Assembly (NCBI RefSeq): GCF_013282625.1
Contig: NZ_CP054020.1
Location: 186,001-250,000 of the forward strand
Direction: 5' to 3'
Source: Thiomicrorhabdus xiamenensis
GTDB lineage: Bacteria; Pseudomonadota; Gammaproteobacteria; Thiomicrospirales; Thiomicrospiraceae
DNA length: 64,000 nucleotides
The notes beneath the pieces were generated by a model. The model was not told where the DNA came from and ran no database searches. It worked only from the letters and a program-made list of their open reading frames with translations. Position numbers and translations under genes: made by a program. This document shows, piece by piece, positions 44,677-54,273 of this stretch (the stretch's first letter is position 1; every line of letters begins with the position of its first letter).

Positions 44677-45600
44677 CTAAATAAAATCGATCTGTTCCTT
44701 GATCGCCTTTTCAGCCCAATACTTCCCAGCAGGAATCAGCTCGTTGCCCCGGTGAAAGTCGTGTGATTCACAGATGTTGACCGGAATTTCGATCAGGATA
44801 TCCGGTGGCGTTCCGGCAATTTGATAGCGTGTCAGGGTATCCTGCATGGTATTGAACATGCCCATCATAATATCGGTTAGCGATAGATCGGTCGGATCTC
44901 TTTTGTCGCTATCCGTCTCCTTCTCCAAATGAAAAAGTTCCTGTAAATTCTGCAGAAACTGGCTGATAGCGGAATTTGACGGCGACTCTTGTTTTTCTTC
45001 TTTATCCGGTCTCGGTGCTTTGCCGAAAGGTTCCTTGATCGCGCGTCCGGACAGACTGACGGCAACTGTAATCTGGTTGTTTTCAACGGATTGCGGCGGG
45101 ATCGGCAGAGGATTGAGGATACCTCCATCCACCAATACCATATTATTCTTGACCAGCGGCGTGAAAACCCCCGGAACCGAGATGGATGCGCGAATGGCGT
45201 CAACCAGATCGCCGCGGTTAATCCAGACCTCTTTCTGGCCAAGGATGTCGGTCGAGACGGCGCTGAAAGGGATGGGCATCGACTCGATTTTCAGATCACC
45301 GACCCAGTCACGCAGCTTCTCCATGATTTTATCGCCTTTCACAAACCCCTTACGGCTCTCCAGAGTCAAATCGAGAAACCGCAGTACATCCAAACGGTTG
45401 ATGCGGGTTACCCATTTCTCGTACTCGTCCAGTTTGCCGGCCGCATAGATTCCGCCAATCAAAGCCCCCATCGAACAACCGGTAATCTGAGTGATATTAA
45501 ATCCCTGATTCTGCAGGTAATGGATGACGCCGATGTGGGCCAACCCTCTGGCTCCGCCTGATCCGAGGATCAAATGAATGTCTTTGTTATTGATGTGCAT
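44677..45600 (-). CDS. Patatin-like phospholipase family protein (RssA/NTE type)
   Basis: 307 residues from the ATG at 45600; AAGGAA lies 5 bases upstream, whereas the earlier ATG at 45627 has no ribosome site. Oxyanion hole GSGGARGLAHIG, nucleophile elbow GCSMG (Ser43) and catalytic Asp158 in VDGGILNP complete the Ser-Asp dyad. Patatin-fold enzymes hydrolyse acyl ester bonds of membrane lipids. The C-terminal region is acidic and variable. Convergent with ccoS. Substrate unknown. Confidence 0.92.
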   Translation of the reverse strand: MHINNKDIHLILGSGGARGLAHIGVIHYLQNQGFNITQITGCSMGALIGGIYAAGKLDEYEKWVTRINRLDVLRFLDLTLESRKGFVKGDKIMEKLRDWVGDLKIESMPIPFSAVSTDILGQKEVWINRGDLVDAIRASISVPGVFTPLVKNNMVLVDGGILNPLPIPPQSVENNQITVAVSLSGRAIKEPFGKAPRPDKEEKQESPSNSAISQFLQNLQELFHLEKETDSDKRDPTDLSLTDIMMGMFNTMQDTLTRYQIAGTPPDILIEIPVNICESHDFHRGNELIPAGKYWAEKAIKEQIDFI

Positions 45601-45658
45601 GCATTTTCCTTTCTGGGAGGCTCTCATGGGCCCTTAAAGCCGAATTAGCTGGCAGGCC

Positions 45659-46021
45659 TTAGTATTTCTGTTTTTCGGGAATAACGCCGCGCACTCCGCC
45701 TTTAGGATCGTCGGTATCTCCGCTATAGCGAGGGATAAGGTGGATGTGGGCATGAGGAACGCTTTGCCCGGCCACTTCGCCGCAGTTGACACCGATATTG
45801 AAACCGTCCGGCTGGTAGCGCTCAAGCAGATAGGTTTTGGCCTGCTCAACCAGTTCCAGTGCATCAATCTGCTCGCTGCGCGTCATATCGAACCAGGTTT
45901 CGGCATGACGTTTAGGAATAATCAAGGTATGCCCTTCGGTCACCGGATAGATATCGAATCGAGCATAACAGCTGGCGTTTTGCAGATAGCCGTCAATTTG
46001 GCAGAAAGGGCAGGTCTCCAT
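45659..46021 (-). CDS. HIT family hydrolase (second HIT protein)
   Basis: 120 residues. CPFC zinc-type Cys pair (Cys4, Cys7), then GHTLIIPKRH and the triad HAHIH (His90, His92, His94) in VPHAHIHLIPRY; it ends GGVRGVIPEKQKY, typical of small HIT hydrolases acting on dinucleoside polyphosphates or nucleotide conjugates. Different branch from the HinT-like protein at 31751. AGGAT precedes the ATG. Substrate not deducible. Confidence 0.9.
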   Translation of the reverse strand: METCPFCQIDGYLQNASCYARFDIYPVTEGHTLIIPKRHAETWFDMTRSEQIDALELVEQAKTYLLERYQPDGFNIGVNCGEVAGQSVPHAHIHLIPRYSGDTDDPKGGVRGVIPEKQKY

Positions 46022-46091
46022 AGTTTCATCCTGTTAATAAGTTGCTTGCTATGGAGACGATTGTAGGGGATGTCGAAGAGGGTTGGAAGCT

Positions 46092-46745
46092 TTAGCGCGC
46101 GGCGACGTCCGTATATTGCAAAGCTTCAGGGCCTTCTGGATCGAGAATCATCTCCAAGCCAAGTTTATCGAAGAAAAGATGTTCCAGTCCATCCGACTGG
46201 ATTTCACGGCGATCCGGGTCGCCGAAGCGCATTTGAATTGCTCTTTCGGTCAGGTTTTTACGCGGCAGCAAAGTGATGCTGGAAACCGGCAGCGTCATGA
46301 ATTTCAATTTATCGGCGTTATACAGTTCAACTTCGCGCCCGCCGGAGCTACTCATAATGATTTTTTTGCCGTTATCGAAAGCCTGCTGCATGACTTCCTT
46401 GGAGGCATTGATTTTGAGGGCTAGCGCGGCTTTGATTGAACCGATATAGATAACCGGAAAATAGGCTTCGACCGATTTACTGCTTTCGTCGATTTCGGAA
46501 AACAGTTTGATTTCGACATCTTTGCCATACAGTGCGATGGCGTCATTGACATTTGATTCGCCGACGATAAGTCCAAGTGTATGCAATTTCCCCTGAGAAT
46601 CGAAATGTGCATTCCATGGAAGACGTTGATCGTCGATCGCTTCCCGTTCCGGCTGGAGTACCAGCATCAGAGCGAAGATAATGATTGAAGCTCCGAAGAC
46701 CAGCCAGAACATCGGTAGAGGACGTTTCTGTTTCATGTCGCTCAT
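46092..46745 (-). CDS. Membrane-anchored protein of unknown function (217 aa)
   Basis: 217 residues: short basic N-terminus, one span (FWLVFGASIIIFALMLVL) and a periplasmic α/β domain. I do not recognise the family; segments such as HTLGLIVGESNVNDAIALYG and AIQMRFGDPDRREIQ recall proteins that track a small regular repeat, but no catalytic pattern is seen. Its ATG overlaps the stop of the preceding membrane-protein gene (TAATG), so the two are translated together. Confidence 0.65.
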   Translation of the reverse strand: MSDMKQKRPLPMFWLVFGASIIIFALMLVLQPEREAIDDQRLPWNAHFDSQGKLHTLGLIVGESNVNDAIALYGKDVEIKLFSEIDESSKSVEAYFPVIYIGSIKAALALKINASKEVMQQAFDNGKKIIMSSSGGREVELYNADKLKFMTLPVSSITLLPRKNLTERAIQMRFGDPDRREIQSDGLEHLFFDKLGLEMILDPEGPEALQYTDVAAR

Positions 46746-47368
46746 TACTGTTTCTCTTCGGTATTGTTTTCGTTCATTTGTTTGGCGCCTGGATGATGGA
46801 TTTCATCCGATCCTTCGCCCAGCTCTTCGTTGGCATTTTCACCGCGCGGTGCAAACTTCTCGATCTTCGGATCGATAATGCCCTTGCCGGCGTCGTAGAC
46901 GGAGATACCAGTCTGCAGGAAGTTATATAACACGGTAAAGAAGACCACAATCGCACCGAAGAACAGACTGATCTTTTCGACGATCGAGGTCGAGCTGCCT
47001 TCTGCCGAGAAATCGTTCATCATCAGGCCGCCGCCGACAAGATTGCCGAGTACCACCCCGATGCCGATAACCAGTGTGGCTACGGCGTAAGAGATCAGCA
47101 AATTGCGACCACGACGCCAGGCCAGCGTCCAGTTGGCGGCGACAAACCAGCTGTCGCCCTGTGAAAGCGCTTGCTGACTGCGTTTAAACAAGTAAAAAAT
47201 CACCAGTCCGGAAATAATCGGCACCAGCAGAAACGGAAGCGGACTGCCGCCGCCGATTTCCAGAGCCACCTGCGAGATTGCCAGGTGGGTAATAATCACG
47301 TTGATATTAAAGATGTGATGCGGAATCTTTGCGGAGTGTTTTTCTTGATCGGTTACTTGATAGTGCAT
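46745..47368 (-). CDS. Membrane protein of unknown function (207 aa)
   Basis: 207 residues with four likely hydrophobic segments: residues about 24-40 (weak), 42-60 (LPFLLVPIISGLVIFYLF), 92-116 and 134-156, then an acidic cytoplasmic tail ending NENNTEEKQ. No catalytic motif and no family recognised. Stop-start overlap with the 217-residue membrane-anchored protein suggests they form a complex. The Hpt gene lies 58 bases upstream on the same strand. Confidence 0.65.
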   Translation of the reverse strand: MHYQVTDQEKHSAKIPHHIFNINVIITHLAISQVALEIGGGSPLPFLLVPIISGLVIFYLFKRSQQALSQGDSWFVAANWTLAWRRGRNLLISYAVATLVIGIGVVLGNLVGGGLMMNDFSAEGSSTSIVEKISLFFGAIVVFFTVLYNFLQTGISVYDAGKGIIDPKIEKFAPRGENANEELGEGSDEIHHPGAKQMNENNTEEKQ

Positions 47369-47426
47369 GCTTCACTTCTCATATTGCAGTTCAAAAATTG
47401 TAGAGAGGTATTGTGCCGCAAATGAC

Positions 47427-47768
47427 TTAAAAACTCTGCAAAAATTGCTTCAAATGCCGGAATACGTTTTGCATTTCCGTTTCAATCTGCTGATACATCC
47501 GGTTGAAATCGTCGGTGACGACACCTTCCTTGGCTTTGCTTTCAAGTTCGGCACACAGCGCCGGCAGCTTGGTCGCGCCGATATTGGCGGAACTGCCTTT
47601 GAGCGTATGGCTGTGCAGTTGCACGCCAGCCGCGTCCTTGATTTCAATCGACAGCTTAACCTGCCCGAGAATTTCCGGGCTGGTGGTCAGAAAGGCGTCG
47701 ATAATCTCTTTGAGGTCATCACCGATAACCTCTTTTAACATATGTAAATTCGCTTCATCTACAGACAT
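47427..47768 (-). CDS. Hpt domain protein (histidine phosphotransfer)
   Basis: 113 residues, a single helical Hpt domain with the phospho-accepting His54 in HSHTLKGSSANIGA. Such proteins shuttle phosphate between receiver domains. It follows the response-regulator/EAL gene by 30 bases on the same strand. No histidine kinase is nearby, so its donor must lie elsewhere. Confidence 0.9.
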   Translation of the reverse strand: MSVDEANLHMLKEVIGDDLKEIIDAFLTTSPEILGQVKLSIEIKDAAGVQLHSHTLKGSSANIGATKLPALCAELESKAKEGVVTDDFNRMYQQIETEMQNVFRHLKQFLQSF

Positions 47769-47798
47769 AACGTTTCCCCTAAAACGAATAAGTAACGG

Positions 47799-49859
47799 CT
47801 ATTGGTGCGATTGCAGCCATTTGAAAAAATCGTCGGCCGGCATCGGCTTTCCGAATTTGAATCCCTGAAATACGTGGCAACCCTTGGATCGGAGTTGCGT
47901 GACTTGCTCGTCGTTTTCAATGCCTTCCGCAATCACTTCCAGATCCAGTGCGTGGCCCATGGCGATAATGGCTTTGGCTATTGCCCGGCCCGCGTTGCTG
48001 TCCAGATTCATGACGAACGAGCGATCGATTTTTATGGTGTCGATCGGAAAACTCTGCAGATAAGCCAGCGACGAGTAGCCGGTACCGAAGTCGTCGATCG
48101 AGATTGAGACGCCCATCGCTTTAAGCCCGTTGAGCTGATGCTTGGTGTGATTGGCATCATTCATCGCCAGACTTTCGGTGATTTCCAGATCAATCAGATG
48201 GCTTGGCAGTTTGGTCTCGCTGAGAATGCTTTGCATCGTACGCATCAGATCGTTATGTGTAAACTGCCGGCTGGAAAGGTTGATCCCGATGCGCAACGAA
48301 TAGCCCTGCTGATACCATTCGCAAGTCTGCATAATGGCTTGACGCATGACATAATCGCCAATCTCGTTGATCAAACCGATCGTTTCCGCCAATGGGACGA
48401 AAACCGCCGGCGAGATTAATCCCATTTTCGGGTGATGCCAGCGAACCAGAGCTTCGGAGCCACAGGGTTTCAAGGTCTGGGCATCAACCTGTGGCTGGTA
48501 ATAGACTTCGATTTCGCGGTTTTTCAGCGCATTACGCAAGTCGTTTTCCAGCTGGATCGCCTCTTTAACCGACTCGTTCATATGGTTCTGATAGAAAAGG
48601 TACTGGTTCCCACCGAGGTTTTTGGCATTCGCACGGGCGACGTTGGCGTTGTTCATTAACTCTTCCGCACTTTGTCCGTCTTCCGGATAGGAAGCAATTC
48701 CGGTACTGAAACTTAAAAAGACTTCCTGAGTGTCGATGACAAACGGGCTATTAAGGTTCTTCTCCAAACGGTTGATCAGATGGTTGAGTTCATTGAGATT
48801 CTGCAGATTAGAAATCAGAATGCAGAACTCGTCATTACCAAGGCGTGCGACATAGTCCTCTTCGCGGATAATGCGTTTAAGGCGCTGCGCCAGAGAAATG
48901 AGCAGTTGGTCGCCGTACTCTTGGCCAAGATGGCCGTTCAGGTGTTTGAAGCGGTCGATATCGAACAGAATGACGGCGCAATTTTTTTGCCGGCTCTCTT
49001 CAAGATAGCATTTCAGTGTCCGGGTCGCGTGATGCCGGTTGGGCAGTCCGGTTAAACTGTCGTGGTTGTTCTGGTATTCGATCTGGGTTTCGGCGCGGTG
49101 CAGGCGGCTGATATCCTGAGCGGAACCGTTGATTCTGATCAGATGTCCGTCGGCGGAAAACTCGCCCTGGCCAAGGAATTCGACATGCCGGATCGATCCG
49201 TCGTGCGAAACAATCCGGAAGCTGACTTGAATGGCGCTGTGCCCAAGCGTCAAATCGCTTAAGGCCTGATTAATCAGCGATTTATCCTGCGGTTTGACAT
49301 GGTTGAGAAACTGCTCCAGAGTGATTTTTCCCTTGGCCGGAACGTCAAAGAGGGCAAAGGCGGAGGCTGAACCGGTTACTCTGTCCAGAAGCGCATCCCA
49401 TTCCCAGTAGCCGAGTTTGGCCAATTTCTGGGCAAAATTGAGTTGTGCTTGCTGATTGCGCAGTTTCGCTTCGATGGTTGCCGTACGCAGGGCATATTTG
49501 ACCCTTTGGACAAATATCCCCCAGTTGATCGGTTTGGTGATGAAATCCGTTGCACCGGCCTCGAAAGCGCCGTCAATTGATTCGATATCGTCCAAAGAGG
49601 TCAGCATTAAGATCGGAATGGCCCGTTCCTGCTCATATTCACGGATGGCGCGCGTGGTGGCAAAACCGTCCAGACGCGGCATCATGACATCCATCAGAAC
49701 CAGATCCGGGTGGTGTTCCATGTAGGCGCTTAAACCTTCACGGCCATTTTTCGTTTCGATAATGCGGTAGCCGGAACGGGAAAGAACCTTGGAAAGGGTC
49801 ATTCTCGTGACTTGATCATCTTCGATAATCAGAATCGTAGCAAGCGACGCTTCAGACAT
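47799..49859 (-). CDS. Response regulator with PAS, GGDEF and EAL domains
   Basis: 686 residues from the ATG at 49859 (AGGTAA upstream; the extension to 49952 is poor). Receiver domain with phospho-acceptor Asp57 and LTSLDD / TKP switch residues, PAS-like domain around 140-260, GGDEF domain whose motif reads GNDEF, and an EAL domain with all visible catalytic elements: EALVRW, NLSSRQF, EITES, DDFGTGYSSL, KIDRSF, EGIEN. Predicted to degrade cyclic di-GMP under control of phosphorylation; cyclase activity is doubtful with the altered GGDEF motif. Co-oriented with Hpt. Confidence 0.92.
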   Translation of the reverse strand: MSEASLATILIIEDDQVTRMTLSKVLSRSGYRIIETKNGREGLSAYMEHHPDLVLMDVMMPRLDGFATTRAIREYEQERAIPILMLTSLDDIESIDGAFEAGATDFITKPINWGIFVQRVKYALRTATIEAKLRNQQAQLNFAQKLAKLGYWEWDALLDRVTGSASAFALFDVPAKGKITLEQFLNHVKPQDKSLINQALSDLTLGHSAIQVSFRIVSHDGSIRHVEFLGQGEFSADGHLIRINGSAQDISRLHRAETQIEYQNNHDSLTGLPNRHHATRTLKCYLEESRQKNCAVILFDIDRFKHLNGHLGQEYGDQLLISLAQRLKRIIREEDYVARLGNDEFCILISNLQNLNELNHLINRLEKNLNSPFVIDTQEVFLSFSTGIASYPEDGQSAEELMNNANVARANAKNLGGNQYLFYQNHMNESVKEAIQLENDLRNALKNREIEVYYQPQVDAQTLKPCGSEALVRWHHPKMGLISPAVFVPLAETIGLINEIGDYVMRQAIMQTCEWYQQGYSLRIGINLSSRQFTHNDLMRTMQSILSETKLPSHLIDLEITESLAMNDANHTKHQLNGLKAMGVSISIDDFGTGYSSLAYLQSFPIDTIKIDRSFVMNLDSNAGRAIAKAIIAMGHALDLEVIAEGIENDEQVTQLRSKGCHVFQGFKFGKPMPADDFFKWLQSHQ

Positions 49860-50116
49860 TAAAGTTACCTGAGTCCATGCCTTGCGGGCAGAGTGGGAAT
49901 CTGTACGGAAAGCTTCGGCCAACTTGTTGTTTAGGCGCCGGAGATACCGCATCTAGTGCTTGGTTTCAGTGTATAGCTTGGGTTTGCAAATGCAAGCGTT
50001 CGCAACGCTCGGTAACCACTATTTAAATGCCCGGGTGATTCAGGTCATCTTTTTAGAATTATTTAATCCGATTTTTTTTGCGAGACCTTTCTCGTTACCA
50101 CTTCCTGAGGTGTTGA

Positions 50117-50554
50117 TTAAACCTGCAGCCAGAAAGTGACCGGACCGTCATTGCACAGAGAAACCTGCATATCCGTGCCGAATTCGCCGGTTTGCACCGG
50201 GTTGTATTTCTGGCGGGCTTTAGCGACAAATTCGTCAAACCACACGGTTGCCTGTGCCGGAGGCGCGCTGCTGGAAAAGCTCGGGCGCAGACCGCTTCGG
50301 GTATCGGCGGCCAGTGTAAATTGGGGGACCAGTAACAGGCCGCCTCCGACCTGTTGAACGTTCAGGTTCATTTTGTCGTTTTCGTCGGCGAACAGGCGAT
50401 AGTGCAGCAGTTTATGCAGCATTTTGTTGATCTTTTCACTGTTGTCGTCCGGTTCGAATCCGGTCAGTACGACCAGTCCCGGCCCGATGGCGCCGATTTC
50501 ATCGCCGTCGACTTCGACCCGGCCGTAGGTGACGCGCTGGATCAGGCAGATCAT
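50117..50554 (-). CDS. dtd: D-aminoacyl-tRNA deacylase Dtd
   Basis: 145 residues. Opening MICLIQRVTYGRVEVDG, the SxxG-type LLLVPQFTLAADTRSG motif and the C-terminal GPVTFWLQV contain the conserved Dtd segments (SQFTL is PQFTL here; the GP motif of the C-terminus is kept). It hydrolyses D-amino acids, and glycine from tRNA-Ala, off tRNA. Its start overlaps the end of pip by 4 bases (ATGA). Confidence 0.95.
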   Translation of the reverse strand: MICLIQRVTYGRVEVDGDEIGAIGPGLVVLTGFEPDDNSEKINKMLHKLLHYRLFADENDKMNLNVQQVGGGLLLVPQFTLAADTRSGLRPSFSSSAPPAQATVWFDEFVAKARQKYNPVQTGEFGTDMQVSLCNDGPVTFWLQV

Positions 50555-51513
50555 GAAGCCTCCAGCTGTTCGGCAAAAGCGTCCGTTGCCTTGACCAGAC
50601 TGAGGCTGATCTCCTCCTCCATAGCACTGTGTCCGGAGTGGCTGCAGATAATTAAATCGGCCTCTGGAAGCTGTTCGGCAAGCTCGAATGCCTGATTGAC
50701 CGGGCAGACCATGTCGTAGCGGCCGTGCACAATGGTAATCGGCAGATGGGCGATGCGATCGGCATGCTTGAGAATCTGGTTGTCTTCAATAAAGGCCTGA
50801 TGACGGAAATAGTGGCATTCGATACGGGCCATTGCCAGTGCATGGAAGGGGTCGCCAAAGTGGTTGACGACGTCGGGATCGGTTTGCAGATTGCTGGTTC
50901 GCCCTTCCCAGACCGACCAGGCTTCGGCGGCGCGCATGCGGGCAATTTCGTTGTCACTGGTCAGCAGTTCGTAATAGGATTCGATCATATTGCCGCGTTT
51001 CTCTTCATCCACCGGGGCGATAAAGTCTTTCCAGTATTCCGGATAGAAACGATCAGCACCCTGCTGATAGAACCAGTTAACGTCTTCGTCGCGGCACAGA
51101 AAGATTCCGCGCAAAATCAGGCCGAGGGTCCGCTCCGGATAACTCTGGGCATACAGCAGCGATAAGGTGGAGCCCCATGAACCGCCGAACAGAAGCCACT
51201 GGTCGATTTTGAGATGACGGCGGATTTTTTCGATGTCCTCGATGAGGTGTGCGGTGGTGTTATTGGTCAGACAGGCGTGGGGGCGGGACTGGCCGCAGCC
51301 GCGCTGATCGAAGAGTACGATGCGATAGGCGTTCGGATCGAAGAATTGTCGGTGAACAGGTCCGTAGCCTCCACCCGGACCGCCGTGAACGAACAGAACC
51401 GGAATGCCTTCAGGATTGCCGCACTCCTCGATATGCAGGGAATGCGTGCTGTCGACCTGCAGACTGTGTTGCACATAAGGTTCGATCGGGGGGTAGAGGT
51501 GGCTGTAGTTCAC
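50551..51513 (-). CDS. pip: Proline iminopeptidase
   Basis: 320 residues, α/β-hydrolase fold. HGGPGGGYGP oxyanion segment, DQRGCGQSRPHA, nucleophile GGSWGS, Asp in HGRYDMVCP and His in HSGHSAMEEE. Family S33 enzymes release N-terminal proline from peptides. Length and motifs are normal. AAGGAG precedes the ATG. Coupled with dtd downstream by a 4-base overlap. Confidence 0.95.
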   Translation of the reverse strand: MNYSHLYPPIEPYVQHSLQVDSTHSLHIEECGNPEGIPVLFVHGGPGGGYGPVHRQFFDPNAYRIVLFDQRGCGQSRPHACLTNNTTAHLIEDIEKIRRHLKIDQWLLFGGSWGSTLSLLYAQSYPERTLGLILRGIFLCRDEDVNWFYQQGADRFYPEYWKDFIAPVDEEKRGNMIESYYELLTSDNEIARMRAAEAWSVWEGRTSNLQTDPDVVNHFGDPFHALAMARIECHYFRHQAFIEDNQILKHADRIAHLPITIVHGRYDMVCPVNQAFELAEQLPEADLIICSHSGHSAMEEEISLSLVKATDAFAEQLEAS

Positions 51514-51584
51514 GATATCTTCTCCTTGTTAGGCTTTTTAGTTTACCCAAAAGAATAAGCCAAGGAGAAGAGTTGCAGGCAATA

Positions 51585-51620
51585 AAAAACCGCACCGGGA
51601 AAGTTCCCGGCGCGGTTTTT
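51585..51620 (-). terminator. Intrinsic terminator after typA
   Basis: A long interrupted stem, AAAAACCGC / GCGGTTTTT around CCGGGAA / TTCCCGG, with Ts following on the minus strand. It lies 33 bases beyond the typA stop and in front of pip. Confidence 0.9.
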
Positions 51621-51652
51621 ACAAAAGACCTGAATTAAGCGTTCGGCTTAAC

Positions 51653-53476
51653 TTAGTCTTTAGAGGCACGCGAAGCGCGCTTACGCTCGTTTTCGGTTAG
51701 GAATTTCTTACGAATACGAATGCTTTCTGGAGTAACTTCAACCAGTTCGTCGTCATCGATGAATTCCAACGCTTGTTCTAGCGAGAAGCGAATTGGCGGA
51801 ACCAAGGTTAGCGCTTCATCCGTACCGGAGGCACGAACGTTAGTCAGCTGCTTACCTTTCAGTGCGTTAACCGTCAGGTCATTGGCACGGCTGTGCAGAC
51901 CGATGATCATCCCTTCGTAAACTTCTTCACCGTGACCGATATATAGACGACCACGATCCTGAAGGTTGTATAGTGCGTAAGAAAGTGCTTTACCTTTATC
52001 GTTCGAGATAAGGACACCGTTGTTACGCTCACCAACGTTACCGGCAAACTTAGGCCCGTAGTGTGAGAAGCTTGAGAAGATTAGACCGTTACCTTGAGTC
52101 GCCGTCATGAACTCGGTACGGAAACCGATTAGACCACGTGAAGGAATAACAAAGTCAACACGTACACGACCGTGACCGTCTGGAACCATGTCGTTCATTT
52201 CCGCTTTACGCAGACCCAGTTTCTCCATGATCGTACCTTGAGATTCTTCCGGTACATCAACGGTCAGGTTTTCGTAAGGCTCCTGGATTTCACCATCAAT
52301 TTCACGGAAGATAACTTCCGGACGCGAGATACCCATTTCGAAGCCTTCGCGACGCATGGTTTCGATAAGGACCGAAAGGTGAAGCTCACCACGCCCGGAA
52401 ACACGGAATTTGTTTGCATCTTCAGTGTCTTCAACACGCAACGCAACGTTCGTCAGGAGTTCTTTGTCCAGACGCTCGCGGATTTGACGGGAAGTCAGTA
52501 GCTTACCTTCCTGACCGACAAACGGAGAGTCGTTAACCTGGAAAGTCATGCTGACTGTCGGCTCATCAACTGTCAGAGCCGGTAGCGCTTCAACGCTTTC
52601 CGGATCGCACAGGGTATCTGAGATATTTAGCGGATCGAAACCTGAGAAGGCGATGATGTCACCGGCATGTGCCTGTTCAACATTGATACGCTCAAGTCCG
52701 TGGTAACCGAAGATTTCGCTGAATTTACCTTTACGGGTTGCGCCTTTGGCGTCAACAATCGTAACCTGCATCCCGACTTTGGCGGTTCCGCGTTTGATAC
52801 GACCGGTACCGATAACCCCTTTATAGGTGTCGTAATCCAGAGAGATACACTGCAACTGGAAAGGTCCGTCAAGGTCCACTTCAGGAGCCGGTACTTTTTC
52901 GACAATAGTTTCGAATACGGCAGTCATGTCGCCGTCGCGAACGTCTTCATCATAACCCGCGAAACCGTTCAGACCGGAAGCGTACAGTACTTCGAAGTCC
53001 ATCTGTTCGTCGGTTGCGCCAAGGCGGTCGAACAGGTCGAATGTCTGATCCAGTACCCAGTCAGGACGTGCGCCCGGACGGTCGATTTTGTTGATGACAA
53101 CGATTGGTTTCAGACCCTGCTGAAGTGCTTTTTCGGTTACGAAACGGGTTTGCGGCATAGGCCCTTCAACCGAATCGACCAAAAGCAATACCGAGTCAAC
53201 CATCGACAGGATACGCTCTACCTCACCACCGAAGTCGGCGTGACCCGGAGTGTCCACGATATTGATACGGAAGTCGTTCCAGTTGATCGCAGTGTTTTTG
53301 GAAAGGATCGTGATTCCGCGCTCTTTCTCCAAATCGTTGGAGTCCATGACACGCTCGCCCATGTCTTTGCGTTCGTCCAGCGTTCCAGACTGTTTTAAAA
53401 GTTGGTCAACCAGTGTGGTTTTACCGTGGTCAACGTGGGCAATAATGGCGATATTGCGGATATTTTGCGTTGTCAT
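51653..53476 (-). CDS. typA: Translational GTPase TypA/BipA
   Basis: 607 residues. G1 [11 protein letters not shown]3 [11 protein letters not shown]4 [10 protein letters not shown]; then the EF-G-like domains II, III and V and the TypA-specific C-terminal part with [15 protein letters not shown] and [10 protein letters not shown]. TypA binds ribosomes and helps 50S assembly and growth in the cold or under stress. Codon use is strongly biased (CGT, GGT, CTG), as in ccoNOQP, in line with high expression. A TATAAT lies about 93 bases upstream. Confidence 0.98.
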   Translation of the reverse strand: MTTQNIRNIAIIAHVDHGKTTLVDQLLKQSGTLDERKDMGERVMDSNDLEKERGITILSKNTAINWNDFRINIVDTPGHADFGGEVERILSMVDSVLLLVDSVEGPMPQTRFVTEKALQQGLKPIVVINKIDRPGARPDWVLDQTFDLFDRLGATDEQMDFEVLYASGLNGFAGYDEDVRDGDMTAVFETIVEKVPAPEVDLDGPFQLQCISLDYDTYKGVIGTGRIKRGTAKVGMQVTIVDAKGATRKGKFSEIFGYHGLERINVEQAHAGDIIAFSGFDPLNISDTLCDPESVEALPALTVDEPTVSMTFQVNDSPFVGQEGKLLTSRQIRERLDKELLTNVALRVEDTEDANKFRVSGRGELHLSVLIETMRREGFEMGISRPEVIFREIDGEIQEPYENLTVDVPEESQGTIMEKLGLRKAEMNDMVPDGHGRVRVDFVIPSRGLIGFRTEFMTATQGNGLIFSSFSHYGPKFAGNVGERNNGVLISNDKGKALSYALYNLQDRGRLYIGHGEEVYEGMIIGLHSRANDLTVNALKGKQLTNVRASGTDEALTLVPPIRFSLEQALEFIDDDELVEVTPESIRIRKKFLTENERKRASRASKD

Positions 53477-53568
53477 CTAAAAGGTTCTCTTCACTTTGTA
53501 ATGATTTAGCGCCAACCGGAATGACGGTTTGTTCGGTGGGTCAGGGCTAAGAATTTGAAAAACAAGGT

Positions 53569-53574
53569 ATTATA
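53569..53574 (-). promoter_or_regulatory. Candidate -10 element for typA
   Basis: Perfect TATAAT reading leftward about 93 bases before the typA start. The -35 region is weak. Confidence 0.4.
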
Positions 53575-53680
53575 GGGAATTTGCCGCCAATTAGCGACTC
53601 CCATAAAAGAAACTTGGTGGTTTTTTTATTGCATCATAAAGATTTTGAACTGAAAAGCGGCGTCAAATGGCCGGAAAAAG

Positions 53681-53703
53681 GCCTTGTCCGGAGCAGACAA
53701 GGC
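53681..53703 (-). terminator. Intrinsic terminator after the YeeE/YedE pair
   Basis: Eight-base stem GCCTTGTC / GACAAGGC with a seven-base loop, followed on the minus strand by CTTTTT. It lies 16 bases past the stop of the second YeeE gene. Confidence 0.8.
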
Positions 53704-53718
53704 GAGAAAATGGTTTTT

Positions 53719-54234
53719 TTATTTAAGTGCCGCTTTGTAACTGCCGTTGTTGGCGATAAAAGATTGCAGGATTCCATACGCAAATGTGCCTAGTAACAGT
53801 CCGATAAGACTGAAAACCGCACCGATTTTCCCTTCGGCAATCATCGCCGGAATCGTACCTGGGCAGGCCGCGGTCATGGCCCAGCCGACGCCGAACAGAA
53901 ATGCGCCGGCAATCAGTCCCTGTTGATAAGGTTTTTTAACAAAATCGACTTCCGTGCCGGTGGCAATGGCATTGATGTGCAGTTTTTTCATAATGAATAC
54001 ACCGACAATGGCGATAACCACCGCCGTGCCGATGACTTTCATCAGCTGGAAATCTTCAAACAGAAACATTTTGGCGTGAAAATCGAAAGTCGTCGCTCCG
54101 GCGCGGCTCATCAGAAACCCGAAAAGCACGCCCATCAATAAACCAAGAATGTTAATCCGGTAGGCGTGGATAAAGTTCATCAGGGTCAGGCTGCCTCCCT
54201 GAAGAAGGGGCAGGTGGTGCTGTCCTCGTTTCAT
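53719..54234 (-). CDS. YeeE/YedE half-transporter (sulfur transport family), second of a pair
   Basis: 171 residues with about four spans. FLMSRAGATTFD near the start and the family signature GVGWAMTAACPGTIP, with its conserved Cys, identify the YeeE/YedE fold, whose full-length member TsuA imports thiosulfate. The start at 54234 has AGGAA upstream; an internal ATG at 54180 would give a shorter N-terminus. It pairs with the gene just upstream to make one split transporter (inference). A terminator follows. Confidence 0.88.
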   Translation of the reverse strand: MKRGQHHLPLLQGGSLTLMNFIHAYRINILGLLMGVLFGFLMSRAGATTFDFHAKMFLFEDFQLMKVIGTAVVIAIVGVFIMKKLHINAIATGTEVDFVKKPYQQGLIAGAFLFGVGWAMTAACPGTIPAMIAEGKIGAVFSLIGLLLGTFAYGILQSFIANNGSYKAALK

Positions 54235-54273
54235 AACGTAAATTCCTCGCTAATTATTCGCTTAATGGCTGGC

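Noticed and set aside
50449-50466. GGTTCGAATCC, which looks like a tRNA T-arm
   Set aside because: It lies inside dtd in frame and no acceptor or anticodon arm can be found around it.
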